64,000 nucleotides of DNA from Sphingomonas crocodyli (GTDB lineage: Bacteria; Pseudomonadota; Alphaproteobacteria; Sphingomonadales; Sphingomonadaceae), in assembly GCF_004005865.1 (NCBI RefSeq), contig NZ_SACN01000001.1:868001-932000 (forward strand), written 5' to 3'. A model generated the notes under the pieces. That model was not told the origin of the DNA. It searched no databases and saw only the letters and a list, made by a program, of their open reading frames with translations. The stretch's first letter is position 1. Each line of letters opens with the position of its first letter. The translations under genes and the position numbers were made by a program. Shown here one piece after another: positions 52,709 through 61,800 of the stretch.

Positions 52709-53992
52709 ATGGCACTGACACCTCTCGACGTCCGAAACGCCAAGCCGCGGGCGATTCCCTACAAGCTCGCCGACGAGAAAGGCCTGTTCCTGCTCGTCCA
52801 GCCATCGGGAGCCCGCCTCTGGCGGCTCAAATATCGGTTTCACAAGGTCGAACGGAAACTGTCGCTGGGCCACTATCCCGAGGTCTCGCTCAAGGAAGCG
52901 CGCGACCGGCGCGACGATGCCCGGCGCATGGTTGAAGGCGGGGCGGATCCGATCGCGGTCAGGCGCCGCGAGAAGCTCGAGGGCGAATTGCGCGCCGCGA
53001 CCACGTTCAGGCTGGTCGCCGACGAATATCTCGAGAAGATGGAGGCTGAGGGCAAGTCCGATGCGACGATGAAGAAGGCGCGCTGGTTTCGCGATCTTCT
53101 CGACCGGGACATCGGTCCGCTGCCGGTCGCCGATATCATGCCGCAGGAACTGCTCGCGGCGCTGCGAAAGCTGGAGCGGCGCGGTCATCGCGAAACGGCG
53201 AACCGCACGCGCGCCTTTGCATCTCGCGTCTGCCGCTATGCCATTGTCACGGCCCGGGCGACGACCAACCCGGCCGATGTGCTGCGGGGCGCTCTGATCG
53301 CGCCGCGCACCAAACATCATGCCGCGCTGACCGACCCGAAGGACGTCGGTGAAATGCTGCGCGCGATCGACGGCTACACCGGGCAGGCCGAAACGCTGCT
53401 TGCACTGCAGCTGGCGCCGCATCTTTACGTTCGTCCGGGTGAGCTGCGGAAAGCCGAATGGAGCGAGATCGATACCAAGGCGGCGGTCTGGCGCATCCCG
53501 GCGCACAAGATGAAGATGAAGCAGGAGCATGCCGTGCCTCTGTCCAGGCAGGTGCTCGGCTATCTCAAGCAGCTGAAAGCGATCGGGCGAAACAGCGTCT
53601 ATCTGTTTCCGTCACTGAGTTCGCCGTTGCGGCCGATGTGCGAGAACACGCTCAATTCGGCCTTGCGGCGGATGGGCTATGGTAAGGACGACATGACGTC
53701 GCATGGCTTCCGGGCGACCGCCGCGACGCTCTTGAACGAGAGCGGGCTTTGGCATCCAGACGCGATCGAGCGTTCGCTTGCGCATGGGGAGCGTAACGGC
53801 GTCCGGGCGGCCTATCACCGGGGTGCGCATTGGGACGAGCGCGTTCGGATGGCGCAGTGGTGGTCCGACCATCTCGATAAGCTGCGCAGCGGCGTTAAGG
53901 TGCTGCGGCCAAAGTTACGTCGAACATCTCTTCCGCAGAAGGGGGCTGCGAAAGTTGGAAATTTTGAGGAGACAGTTGCGGCACGCGCCTAG
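52709..53992 (+). CDS. Tyrosine-type integrase, P4 family
   Basis: A 427-residue integrase with the DUF4102 arm domain ('KLADEKGLFLLVQPSGARLWRLKYRF') and the catalytic residues in 'LYVRPGELRKAEW' (first Arg), 'SHGFRATAATLLNESG' (His-x-x-Arg) and 'NGVRAAYHRGAHWDER' (nucleophile Tyr). The C-terminus is longer than in typical P4 integrases. It is divergent from the integrase at 51135. The element it serves may be the ParB-relaxase region downstream. Confidence 0.93.
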   Translation: MALTPLDVRNAKPRAIPYKLADEKGLFLLVQPSGARLWRLKYRFHKVERKLSLGHYPEVSLKEARDRRDDARRMVEGGADPIAVRRREKLEGELRAATTFRLVADEYLEKMEAEGKSDATMKKARWFRDLLDRDIGPLPVADIMPQELLAALRKLERRGHRETANRTRAFASRVCRYAIVTARATTNPADVLRGALIAPRTKHHAALTDPKDVGEMLRAIDGYTGQAETLLALQLAPHLYVRPGELRKAEWSEIDTKAAVWRIPAHKMKMKQEHAVPLSRQVLGYLKQLKAIGRNSVYLFPSLSSPLRPMCENTLNSALRRMGYGKDDMTSHGFRATAATLLNESGLWHPDAIERSLAHGERNGVRAAYHRGAHWDERVRMAQWWSDHLDKLRSGVKVLRPKLRRTSLPQKGAAKVGNFEETVAARA

Positions 53993-54111
53993 CCGGTGGA
54001 CAGAACGGCCCAGTCCGATTGCTGAAATGCACCGGCGAATGAGCTGACGGGGCCGTGAGGGGACGGTCTACTTGTTACAAGGGACTTCGCCATAGTGGAC
54101 TTCCAAACACG

Positions 54112-54732
54112 TTACAGCACTGGATCTCCAAATGCTTCCGGGTGCTTGATTGGCTCGGGAACTCCTGGAAGCCATATACGCAGGCGTCGCGAAATATCTC
54201 TGAATGTGTGCAACTGCTCCAGGCTGGCTGTTGCGCACACTGTATCAAACCCGACATCGGTAAGAGCTGAAAGATCGTCCATGAAAGCTTGTGCAAGAGC
54301 AGGCGAATCACATTCAGGAAAATGCTGAGCAATGAAATCAACGATCTCCCGAAACAAATTTATCGTGTCAGGATCGGAGGGAAGAGCATTGACCGGCCCG
54401 GCGTACCCAAACCAAATTCCACCTGCGCCAGCAACCAATGGACCGAGGCTTTCGCCGGTGTGACACGCATGCGCGTAGGTGCGTCGGTTAATGAGAAGAG
54501 CAATGTCGCCTTCGCCGATTCCGAGATTGTCATCGTGACCACGTATCTCTCGCGGCTCGCCATGAGAAAAGGCGAGAAACGGCTGATCTCCATTAGCCTC
54601 AAGCGCGGCGAGAAGAGGTGCGCGCGTGGCTGTGGGGCCGCACAGGGCGGTGGCTGCAGTGGCCATCAGGTGACCAGCTACAATGAAATTGTCACTCGTC
54701 GCGGCATCCTGTGCCGTAATGAATAGGATCAT
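54112..54732 (-). CDS. Caspase-like (CHAT-type) protein
   Basis: A 206-residue protein with a caspase/CHAT-type His-Cys dyad. 'QPFLAFSHGEPREI' holds His57 of the S-H-G motif, and 'INRRTYAHACHTGESLGPLVAGAGG' holds Cys90 of an A-C-H-T-G motif, matching the His-Gly and Ala-Cys-x-Thr-Gly of CHAT proteases. The rest looks helical. It starts at the ATG that shares one base with the stop of the TOPRIM gene (TAATG), so the two are translationally coupled. A role as a cell-killing or processing protease in phage defence is inferred. Confidence 0.7.
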   Translation of the reverse strand: MILFITAQDAATSDNFIVAGHLMATAATALCGPTATRAPLLAALEANGDQPFLAFSHGEPREIRGHDDNLGIGEGDIALLINRRTYAHACHTGESLGPLVAGAGGIWFGYAGPVNALPSDPDTINLFREIVDFIAQHFPECDSPALAQAFMDDLSALTDVGFDTVCATASLEQLHTFRDISRRLRIWLPGVPEPIKHPEAFGDPVL

Positions 54733-55502
54733 TATTCGCTCGGCGGACCACTATGATGTTTTTGCGCCTGTCGAGACAGTAGGTCGCGTGCCACTCGTAG
54801 GATATCACTGGCGTACTCACGTCCTAAATCTGTCCCATCTGTGATCTCTTGCATCATTTGCTCAGCAGTGACGATTGCTCCAGAAGCTGACCGGAACAGT
54901 GGTTTCGAACTCGGATACACTTCGCTGATGAGGTTTCGGAGCACCTCGCGGGTCATTTGACCGGTCTTGAAATCGGGTGTGTCAACATCCATTGGAGCTA
55001 GTCCGGAAAGTCTGCGCGCGGACTGAAGGAAGAATTTTAGCGACGGACTACGAGCACTCGCCTTCCGCACATCAATTGTCTGAAGAAGGCGATGATAATC
55101 ACGCGCATCGCGCAGCATCGTACTTTTCAAAAACTTGGGATAGGGTAATTGTTCCGGCAACGGTAAGCGTCCTTGGAACGCCTCTGCCTTCTCGCCGAGA
55201 ACCTCGAAAAATGCTGCGGAATCAGCAAAAAGCCAAGCTTCGATACTCGGAATTGCAGGGCAAAAAATGGCGTCAAGCGACACCTTGTTCGGTTCAACGG
55301 CGTCGCCAACGGACCCGGAATCCTGATCGTAAACCACAATCGACGGTGGTGTGATGTTCAGATTGGCTAGTCTGCGTAAAGACACTTTTGGGTGCAGGTG
55401 GCCGTCGGCCACGATCACATTAAAATCTTCAACGCCAGCTGAGCGCAACAGATTTTCTACGACCGATCTGTCGGTTTTACCCTCTACCGCGATAGTCAGC
55501 AT
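54732..55502 (-). CDS. TOPRIM-domain protein, OLD/DUF-type nuclease-like
   Basis: The start is the ATG at 55502, with 'agaggg' upstream; a GTG at 55526 would add eight residues. The 256-residue protein starts 'MLTIAVEGKTDRSVVENLL', the TOPRIM Glu motif, and has 'SIVVYDQDSGSVG' with the D-x-D. 'CPAIPSIEAWLFAD' is a further motif seen in TOPRIM-containing OLD-like proteins. TOPRIM domains bind metal and cut DNA or act in RNA/DNA metabolism. It is coupled to the CHAT-like gene. The combination resembles sensor-protease defence pairs. Confidence 0.7.
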   Translation of the reverse strand: MLTIAVEGKTDRSVVENLLRSAGVEDFNVIVADGHLHPKVSLRRLANLNITPPSIVVYDQDSGSVGDAVEPNKVSLDAIFCPAIPSIEAWLFADSAAFFEVLGEKAEAFQGRLPLPEQLPYPKFLKSTMLRDARDYHRLLQTIDVRKASARSPSLKFFLQSARRLSGLAPMDVDTPDFKTGQMTREVLRNLISEVYPSSKPLFRSASGAIVTAEQMMQEITDGTDLGREYASDILRVARDLLSRQAQKHHSGPPSE

Positions 55503-55526
55503 TCTAACCCTCTGATGCGCTGCCAC

Positions 55527-56039
55527 GCTACAATATAGCGTCGTTTATGATTTCGGTCATGATGCGACTTCCAAGGCCGCTGTCGAATTAATAACTCTCC
55601 TGAAGCTATCGCCCTTAGTGACTGGTTTTGGGCGAACCGACCTGAGCCGAATGACTTACTTTGAAGGCGAGCAGCAGAAGAACTCGCGGCGTCTCATCCT
55701 TCGGTTGACCGCGCTCTATGTCGCTTCGCTCCCCCGAGCCGGCGCCTGCGTCGCCGTCTCGTCCCTTTCGGGCTACGATCGCATGACGCTGGCTGGATCT
55801 GGCGATCCAGATGCGGACATCGCGCTGGCGCGATGACGTTGGCCGGCCTCCGGCTGGCGGGGTGGGCGTCGCTTTCCTCTAGGTCCGCCGCGGCGTGCCG
55901 CAACCCGCCTGCGCCGGGTCCTCCTCTTCGTTCCGGCCCTGCGGGTGCGGCCCACCTCTGACGGCGGCCCTGCCAGTTCGCTCCTGTCGCCCACCCCGCC
56001 GTCCGGGGCCGGTTGCGGCTTTTGAGAAGGAGCAGATCA
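55527..56039. other. Intergenic region with GC-rich leader before parB
   Basis: About 513 bases lie between the divergent TOPRIM and ParB-like genes. An open frame 55618-55836 (GTG start, 72 residues) has no family features or site. The 200 bases before the ParB start are GC-rich with several short inverted repeats (for example around 55842-55860) and look like an untranslated leader. Promoters of both genes must lie here. Confidence 0.5.
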
Positions 56040-57791
56040 ATGGAACTTCGTCATATCGATATCGCCTGTCTCAGCGTCTCGCCCGTCAATATGCGGGGCA
56101 CGCGCAAGGCATCCGACCTGTCCAACATCCTGCCGTCCATCCGGGCGCGCGGCGTGCTGGTGCCGCTCATCGTGAGAGCCAACGGTAGCCCGGACCATTA
56201 TGAGATCGTCGCGGGCAAGCGGCGCTACCACGCCGCGATGGCGGTGGCGGAAGAAGGCGGCGTTGCCGAGGCGCTTCCCTGCGCGATCATGGAGGCGGGC
56301 GATGATGCGGCCGCGCTCGAAGCGTCGCTCATCGAGAATATCGCGCGGCTCGATCCCGATGAGGTCAGCCGCTGGGAAACTTTTACGCGATTGGTGCGCG
56401 AAGGCCGCAAGCCCGAGGATATCGCGATCACCTTCGGGCTGACCGACGTGCAGGTCAGGCGCACGCTTGCGCTGGGAAATCTCATGCCGCGCATCCGCAG
56501 CCTCTACCGCGCGGACAAGATCGATGCGGTTACGCTCCGCCATCTGACCTTGGCATCGAAAGCCCAGCAGCGCGACTGGCTGGCCTTGGTCGATGACGAA
56601 AGCGCGCATGCCCCGGTCGGCCATCAGTTGAAGGCGTGGCTGTTCGGCGGCGCGTCGATCCCCGTTAAAGCGGCTTTGTTCGATCTCGATAGCTATTCCG
56701 GCGAGATCATTTCCGACCTGTTCGGCGAGGACCGCTGGTTCGGATCAGCGGCGGATTTCTGGGTCGCGCAACGTGCTGCGATCGACGCGCGCGCCGAAGC
56801 CTATCGCGAGGCTGGCTGGCAGGATGTCGTGATCCTCGAAGAGGGCGCAGTCTTCGCCGGTTGGGAGCATGAGCGCCGCGCCAAGCGCAAGGGCGGTCGG
56901 GTCTATGTCGCCATCGGCTATCGCGGCGATGTGACGTTTCACGAAGGCTATATCACTGCCAAGGAAGCGCGTCGGCTGGAACGCGGCGAGGCCATCGACA
57001 AGCCGATCCGCCCCGAGATCAGCGCACCAATCGGCATTTATATCGATCTGCACCGCCATGCCGCCGTGCGCGATCGGCTGACCTTCTGTCCGGGCGTAGC
57101 GCTGCGCTTGATGGTCGCGCATGTCATTGCGGGATCGGCGCTGTGGCGCGTGTCGGTCGAGCCGCAGCGCGCGCATAATGATGCGATCCGCGAGAGCGTC
57201 GAAATTTGTCCGTCCGAGACGGCGTTCGATGCGAAGCGGCGCTCGGTCCTGGCCCTGCTCGGCTTTGATCCCGACACACCGACCGTCACCGGCGGCTATG
57301 CGGGGGAGGGCGGTTTGCCCGGTCTCTACCGCCTGCTCTCGGCTCTGGATGACGAGAGCTTGCTCGATATCCTCGTCCTCGTCATGGCCGAAACGCTGGA
57401 AGCGGGCACCTCGCTGGTCGAATTGCTGGGCCTCGAACTCGGCGTTGACATGGGCGACGTCTGGACGGCCGATGATGCCCTTCTCGACCTGATCCGTGAT
57501 CGTGAGGTGATCGGGGAAATCCTGTCCGATGTTGCAGGGGACGACGTGGCGAAGGCCAATGCCAGCGCCACGGTCAAGGTTCAGTGCGGCATCGTCCGCG
57601 ACTGCCTCACTGGCACCAACGGGCGTGAGAAGATTGAGGGATGGGTTCCGAGGTGGATGACGTTCCCGCCATCGAGCTACACCGGGCGCGGCGGCGTCGG
57701 TTCCGTCGAACGGGCGCAATCTCTCATCGAACTGCCGCCTGCTTTGATGGCCGATGTCGACCATGTGCCCGACGAGGCCACGCTGCATTGA
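56040..57791 (+). CDS. ParB/RepB-family partition-like protein
   Basis: The start is the ATG at 56040 with 'aaggag' upstream. The 583-residue protein has the ParB N-terminal domain: 'HYEIVAGKRRYHAAMAV' (box II) and 'ASLIENIARLDPDEVSRWETFTRLVREGRKPEDIAITFGLTDVQVRRTLALGNL', which contains the HTH. The C-terminal 350 residues are not typical of ParB and are rich in helices. It is longer than chromosomal ParB (about 300), like those of plasmids and integrative elements. It may control partition or regulate the element. No ParA gene is adjacent. Confidence 0.85.
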   Translation: MELRHIDIACLSVSPVNMRGTRKASDLSNILPSIRARGVLVPLIVRANGSPDHYEIVAGKRRYHAAMAVAEEGGVAEALPCAIMEAGDDAAALEASLIENIARLDPDEVSRWETFTRLVREGRKPEDIAITFGLTDVQVRRTLALGNLMPRIRSLYRADKIDAVTLRHLTLASKAQQRDWLALVDDESAHAPVGHQLKAWLFGGASIPVKAALFDLDSYSGEIISDLFGEDRWFGSAADFWVAQRAAIDARAEAYREAGWQDVVILEEGAVFAGWEHERRAKRKGGRVYVAIGYRGDVTFHEGYITAKEARRLERGEAIDKPIRPEISAPIGIYIDLHRHAAVRDRLTFCPGVALRLMVAHVIAGSALWRVSVEPQRAHNDAIRESVEICPSETAFDAKRRSVLALLGFDPDTPTVTGGYAGEGGLPGLYRLLSALDDESLLDILVLVMAETLEAGTSLVELLGLELGVDMGDVWTADDALLDLIRDREVIGEILSDVAGDDVAKANASATVKVQCGIVRDCLTGTNGREKIEGWVPRWMTFPPSSYTGRGGVGSVERAQSLIELPPALMADVDHVPDEATLH

Positions 57792-57817
57792 GCGTCGCGA
57801 TCATTCCCAAAGAACGA

Positions 57818-57844
57818 CCGGGCCGGATTTCTCCGGCCCGGTTT
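57818..57844. terminator. Rho-independent terminator between parB-like and HU genes
   Basis: A perfect 9-bp GC stem (CCGGGCCGG / CCGGCCCGG) with a six-base loop is followed by TTT. It lies between the convergent ParB-like and HU genes and probably serves both transcripts. Confidence 0.8.
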
Positions 57845-57856
57845 CTTGGTCCCGGA

Positions 57857-58132
57857 TCAGCCGTTGAGCTTGTCCTTGATCGCCTTGGCGGGGGTGAAGC
57901 CGAGCTTCTTCGACGCCGCGATCTGGATCGTTGCGTCGGTCGACGGATTGCGGCCCTCGCGCGCGGCGCTCGCCTTCACCTTGAACTTGCCAAAACCCGG
58001 CAGCGACACTTCTTCACCCTTGGCGGCCGCGTCGGCGATGCCGGCAAACACCGTGTCGACGATCTTCTTGGCATCGGCCTTGGTGATCCCGTGGGAGGCG
58101 GCGATCTGATCGGCGAGGTCGCTGTTGTTCAT
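57857..58132 (-). CDS. HU-family DNA-binding protein
   Basis: A 91-residue HU protein. 'NNSDLADQIAASHGITKADAKKIVDTVFAGIADAAAKGEEVSLPGFGKFKV' is the standard start, and 'REGRNPSTDATIQIAASKKLGFTPAKAIKD' the DNA-binding arm. The ATG at 58132 follows 'aaagga'; the longer frame to 58261 is not supported. Integrative elements often carry an HU gene to help relaxosome or recombination complexes. It is convergent with the ParB-like gene. Confidence 0.95.
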   Translation of the reverse strand: MNNSDLADQIAASHGITKADAKKIVDTVFAGIADAAAKGEEVSLPGFGKFKVKASAAREGRNPSTDATIQIAASKKLGFTPAKAIKDKLNG

Positions 58133-58278
58133 GGAAATCTGTCCTTTCCTGATTGCGTCGCGCTGGTCGTGACAAAGGCCCGCGCGTCCTGTGGTGACCT
58201 GTATCACATCGCGTGCATGGCGATGCCCCAAGCACGATTTTCCTTGGCATTCCGCCTTCACCGGGCGAGTCTGGAGGC

Positions 58279-59199
58279 ATGAGGTCGCTCACCGCCAAGG
58301 ATGTCGAATTGCCCGAAGGCAAGCGCCGCGAACTCGCGTTCGTGGTGCAATTGCTCCGCGACGGGTTCGCCGAGGCGATCGAGGGCAAGCGCGCCGAGCG
58401 GTTCAAGGACGGCAAGCTCCTCAAGATCATCCTGTTCGGAAGCTATGCGCGCGGCGACTGGGTCGAGGATCCGGTCGGGCGCTACTTTTCCGACTATGAT
58501 ATCCTCGTCGTTGTCGATCATGAGGATCTGACCGACGTCCCCGAATTCTGGCTCAAGACCGAAGACCGGCTGCTCGATGCGCTGTCCGAGGGCAAGCAAC
58601 TGCGCACCCCGGTCAGCCTGATCTATCACAGCCTCGACGATGTGAACGAAAAGCTGCGGCTCGGGCGCTACTTCTTCATCGACATATTGCGCGATGGCAT
58701 TTCGCTCTTTGCGGAGCCAGGTTTTCTGTTCTCAAAACCCGAGCCTTTGTCGCCTGAACAGGCGCTCAAAGAGACGCAGGAGTACTACGAGGAATGGTTC
58801 GAGAGCGCCGAGACCTTCCGTAAATCGAGCAAGCTTGTCGCCGATATGGGGCGTCCGAAGGAAGCAGCATTCATGCTGCATCAGGCCGCAGAGCGCTTCT
58901 ATCAGTGCCTGCTATTGGTGCGCACATTGTATAGTCCGAAGACCCACAATCTGAACCGACTTCGTTCGCAGACTGAGCAAGTTGAACCGCGTCTCAAGAC
59001 GGTTTGGCCGTCCGAAAACAAGTTCGAACGGCGTTGCTACGACCTGTTGCGAGCCGCCTATGTGAAGGCGCGCTACTCGCGCCAATATCGCATCACCGAC
59101 GAGGAACTGGCGTGGCTCGGCGAGCGCGTCGAACTGCTCACGAACCTCATTCGCGAGCTGTGTCTGGAGCGGATCGAGACCCTCGAAAAGGCCGCCTGA
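58279..59199 (+). CDS. MNT-HEPN fusion protein (nucleotidyltransferase plus HEPN)
   Basis: The ATG at 58279 follows 'ggagg' and gives 306 residues. The N-terminal half is a nucleotidyltransferase: 'LKIILFGSYARGDW' and 'YFSDYDILVVVDHE' give the G-S-x-x-R-G and D-x-D motifs. The C-terminal half is a HEPN domain: 'AAFMLHQAAERFYQCLLLVRTLYSPKTHNLNRL'. In MNT/HEPN toxin-antitoxin systems the antitoxin transferase and HEPN RNase toxin are separate proteins; here they are one. The canonical R-x4-6-H RNase motif is not exact (seven residues between Arg and His). Confidence 0.88.
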   Translation: MRSLTAKDVELPEGKRRELAFVVQLLRDGFAEAIEGKRAERFKDGKLLKIILFGSYARGDWVEDPVGRYFSDYDILVVVDHEDLTDVPEFWLKTEDRLLDALSEGKQLRTPVSLIYHSLDDVNEKLRLGRYFFIDILRDGISLFAEPGFLFSKPEPLSPEQALKETQEYYEEWFESAETFRKSSKLVADMGRPKEAAFMLHQAAERFYQCLLLVRTLYSPKTHNLNRLRSQTEQVEPRLKTVWPSENKFERRCYDLLRAAYVKARYSRQYRITDEELAWLGERVELLTNLIRELCLERIETLEKAA

Positions 59200-59640
59200 C
59201 GGCCCAAATCGCACGGCCCGTTCAACCAAAGCCATCATCGATTTCGCCTACGAAAAGGCGATCGAGCGCCTTTCGCATCGGCGTTCTGCGCGTTGAAGTC
59301 GGCAGAAACTGGCGGAGTATCGGCGACCGCTGACGCCACGCGCATGGCAGGCATCGATGCTGGCGTGGCCGAGTTTGCGGATATGGTGAGCCAGAGGGTC
59401 GCCGAGGGGAATAGGGCGAGAAGGTCAGAGAGGGGATTACGGCAAGATAAACCGGGTTGCCCCGGCCGGGCCATTCGGCCCTAACTATCTGTCTGCACAT
59501 CCTTTTTCAGGGAGATCGCGTCGCTCTCGCTAGAGCGAAGGGGAGACGAAAAAGAGAGGCTAGGCCCGCAAAGCCTGACTTTTCGCGCCTTTTCAGGGAG
59601 ATACTTGCAGCGCGAGGCCGCCCTGACCAGCTTTTGCAGC
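59200..59640. other. Candidate oriT / leader region upstream of relaxase
   Basis: About 440 bases before the relaxase gene have no supported coding frame. The region holds the palindrome GGGCCATTCGGCCC (59468-59481) and a direct repeat TTTTCAGGGAGAT at 59504-59516 and 59590-59602. MOBP-type relaxases usually nick just upstream of their gene, so this is the natural oriT place. No exact nic core was recognised. Confidence 0.4.
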
Positions 59641-61662
59641 ATGGCACAGGATGACGGTGACTTCGAGCTGTGGCTCGGCCGAATGCGCAGCGGTGGCGGT
59701 GCGACGATCGGTGGTGGTCGCCAGCGCCGCCTGCTCGAACGGGTTGCGCGATCTGGTGGCAATCCGCGGCGCCTTGGCAGTGTCATAGCGGTCGCACCAA
59801 AACCACGCAGCGGGCGCTTCAACGGACGGGGGCGCGGTGCGGCCATCGCGGCGTCCATTTCGCGCAGCTCGGATTGGTCGGTCGATCGTGTGACCGGCGC
59901 CCGCGTGCGGATGCGCCGCGTGACCGTCAAGGCGAGGATCGTGAAGGCTGCTGGGAAGGCCGGCGCTGCTGCTGCCCATCTGCGCTATCTCGAACGCGAC
60001 GGCACCACGCGCGAAGGGGCGCCCGGCAAACTCTTCTCGACCTTCGCCGATGAAGCCGACCGCGATGCGTTTCTCGAGCGTGGGTGTAACGACCGCCATC
60101 AGTTTCGCTTCATCGTCGCGCCTGAGGACGGAGCGGCGCTCGATGATCTGAAGCCCTTTGCCCGCGATCTGATGGCGAAGGTCGAGCAGGATCTTGGAAC
60201 CACGCTCGACTGGGTTGCGGTCGAGCATCACGACACCGGCCACCCCCATGTCCATATCGTCGTCAGAGGCGTCACCGAAGAGGGCAAGACCCTCAATATC
60301 GCCGGCGACTATATCGCGCACGGTATCCGTCATCGCGCGAGCGAGATCATGACCCGCGATCTCGGACCGCAGACCGAGCATGAGGTCGCACGCCAGCTCG
60401 CTAGCGAAGTCGAGGCCGAGCGGTTGACCCGGCTAGACCATGCGCTGATCGGACGCGCCGAAGAGGGGCGTGTCGACCTATCGGGCGATCTAGGGAAGAC
60501 GGGCCTGGGCGACGATTATCGCCAGTTGCTGATCGGGCGAGCACGGACGCTGGAGCGGATGGGGCTGGCGCAGGCCGGACTTCCGCTTTCCTGGCAGCTC
60601 TCGCCCGGCCTGCGCCAGACGCTCGATGACATGGGACGGCGGGGTGACGTCATCCGCACACTGCACGCGGCAATGACGAAGGACGGATCGGAGCGCCCCC
60701 CGCAGCTTTACCGCATCCGGGAGGTGAGCGATGAACCCGTTATCGGGCGCGTCGTCGCGCGTGGCCTGACGGATGAGAATATGTCCCGCCGCTATCTCGT
60801 CGTCGATGGCACAGATGGGCACAGCCATTATGCCGACATTGGCGAGGCCGACGGCAGCTTCCCCTTGGGCACCATCGTTCGCCTGTCGTCGCGATCGATC
60901 GAGCCGCGTGCGGTCGACCGCACCGTGGCCGGGATCGCCGCCGCCAATGCTGGTCGCTACTCGGTCGATGTCCATCTCGACCATGACCCTAACGCCAGTG
61001 AAGCCTTTACCCAGACGCATGTTCGTCGTCTCGAAGCGATCCGTCGCGCCACAGGGGGCGTTGAGCGTTTACCCGACGGCAGCTGGAGGATCGCGCCAGA
61101 TCATCTTGATCGGGTGAAGCTCTACCAATCCAAAGAGGCGGAGCGCGCGCCGGTAATCGTCGAGACGGTATCGCCGATCTCGCTCGACAAGCTGGTCGCA
61201 GCGGATGCGCCGACCTGGCTCGATCGCAGGTTGGCAGGGGAGGAGCATAGCCACCTGGCCGACCACGGCTATGGCCGCGATGTTCAGGGCGCCTTGCGAC
61301 AGCGGCAGCAATGGCTCGTCGAGCAGGGGCTGGCGGAAAGACAGGGGGAAGAGGTCGTTCTGAAACGCGGGGCGATGGATATGCTGCGCAGGCGTGAGTT
61401 GCTGCAGGTCGCGGGGCAGCTTTCGAACGAATTGGGTATGGCCTTCGTCGAGCATCGGGATGGCGAGCACGTTTCCGGCACCTATCGCAAGTCCGTCCAG
61501 GCGATTGGAGGTCGCTACGCGCTGATCGAGCGGTCGCACGAGTTTACGCTCGTGCCGTGGAAGCCGATGCTGGAACGGGAAATCGGCCGCAAGGTCAGCG
61601 GAACATTGTCGCGTGGGTCGGTCGATTGGACGGTCGGCCGGACGCGAGGGATTGGTCGGTGA
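59641..61662 (+). CDS. MOBP-type relaxase (DUF3363 / VirD2-like)
   Basis: A 673-residue relaxase. The start is the ATG at 59641; a TTG at 59605 with 'agggag' upstream is also possible. The relaxase core has the HUH motif 'DWVAVEHHDTGHPHVHIVVRG', with an N-terminal 'AAAHLRYLERDGTTREG' region that carries the active-site Tyr. The C-terminal half is the DUF3363 region, helical and long. It cuts and ligates oriT DNA to start conjugative transfer. No coupling protein or secretion genes follow in this window. Confidence 0.92.
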   Translation: MAQDDGDFELWLGRMRSGGGATIGGGRQRRLLERVARSGGNPRRLGSVIAVAPKPRSGRFNGRGRGAAIAASISRSSDWSVDRVTGARVRMRRVTVKARIVKAAGKAGAAAAHLRYLERDGTTREGAPGKLFSTFADEADRDAFLERGCNDRHQFRFIVAPEDGAALDDLKPFARDLMAKVEQDLGTTLDWVAVEHHDTGHPHVHIVVRGVTEEGKTLNIAGDYIAHGIRHRASEIMTRDLGPQTEHEVARQLASEVEAERLTRLDHALIGRAEEGRVDLSGDLGKTGLGDDYRQLLIGRARTLERMGLAQAGLPLSWQLSPGLRQTLDDMGRRGDVIRTLHAAMTKDGSERPPQLYRIREVSDEPVIGRVVARGLTDENMSRRYLVVDGTDGHSHYADIGEADGSFPLGTIVRLSSRSIEPRAVDRTVAGIAAANAGRYSVDVHLDHDPNASEAFTQTHVRRLEAIRRATGGVERLPDGSWRIAPDHLDRVKLYQSKEAERAPVIVETVSPISLDKLVAADAPTWLDRRLAGEEHSHLADHGYGRDVQGALRQRQQWLVEQGLAERQGEEVVLKRGAMDMLRRRELLQVAGQLSNELGMAFVEHRDGEHVSGTYRKSVQAIGGRYALIERSHEFTLVPWKPMLEREIGRKVSGTLSRGSVDWTVGRTRGIGR

Positions 61663-61800
61663 TGCACCATTGTTCACCCCTGTGCACCCTAGAGGCACTG
61701 CTGCGATCGTAGCGTCTGAAGCATAGTTCCGGGCGATGGCGGCGCGGCCTCAACCCTCCCCCGCTAGGACCAGCGTCGCCATCACCGAAGAGGTGATCTC

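Noticed and set aside
51135..53992. Search for a tRNA gene as integrase target
   Set aside because: No cloverleaf-like sequence with the usual T-arm was found near either integrase.
55618..55836. 72-residue GTG frame before the ParB-like gene
   Set aside because: No ribosome-binding site and no protein-like pattern; probably part of the leader.
59235..59474. 79-residue minus-strand frame before the relaxase
   Set aside because: No site or family; the region is better explained as leader/oriT.
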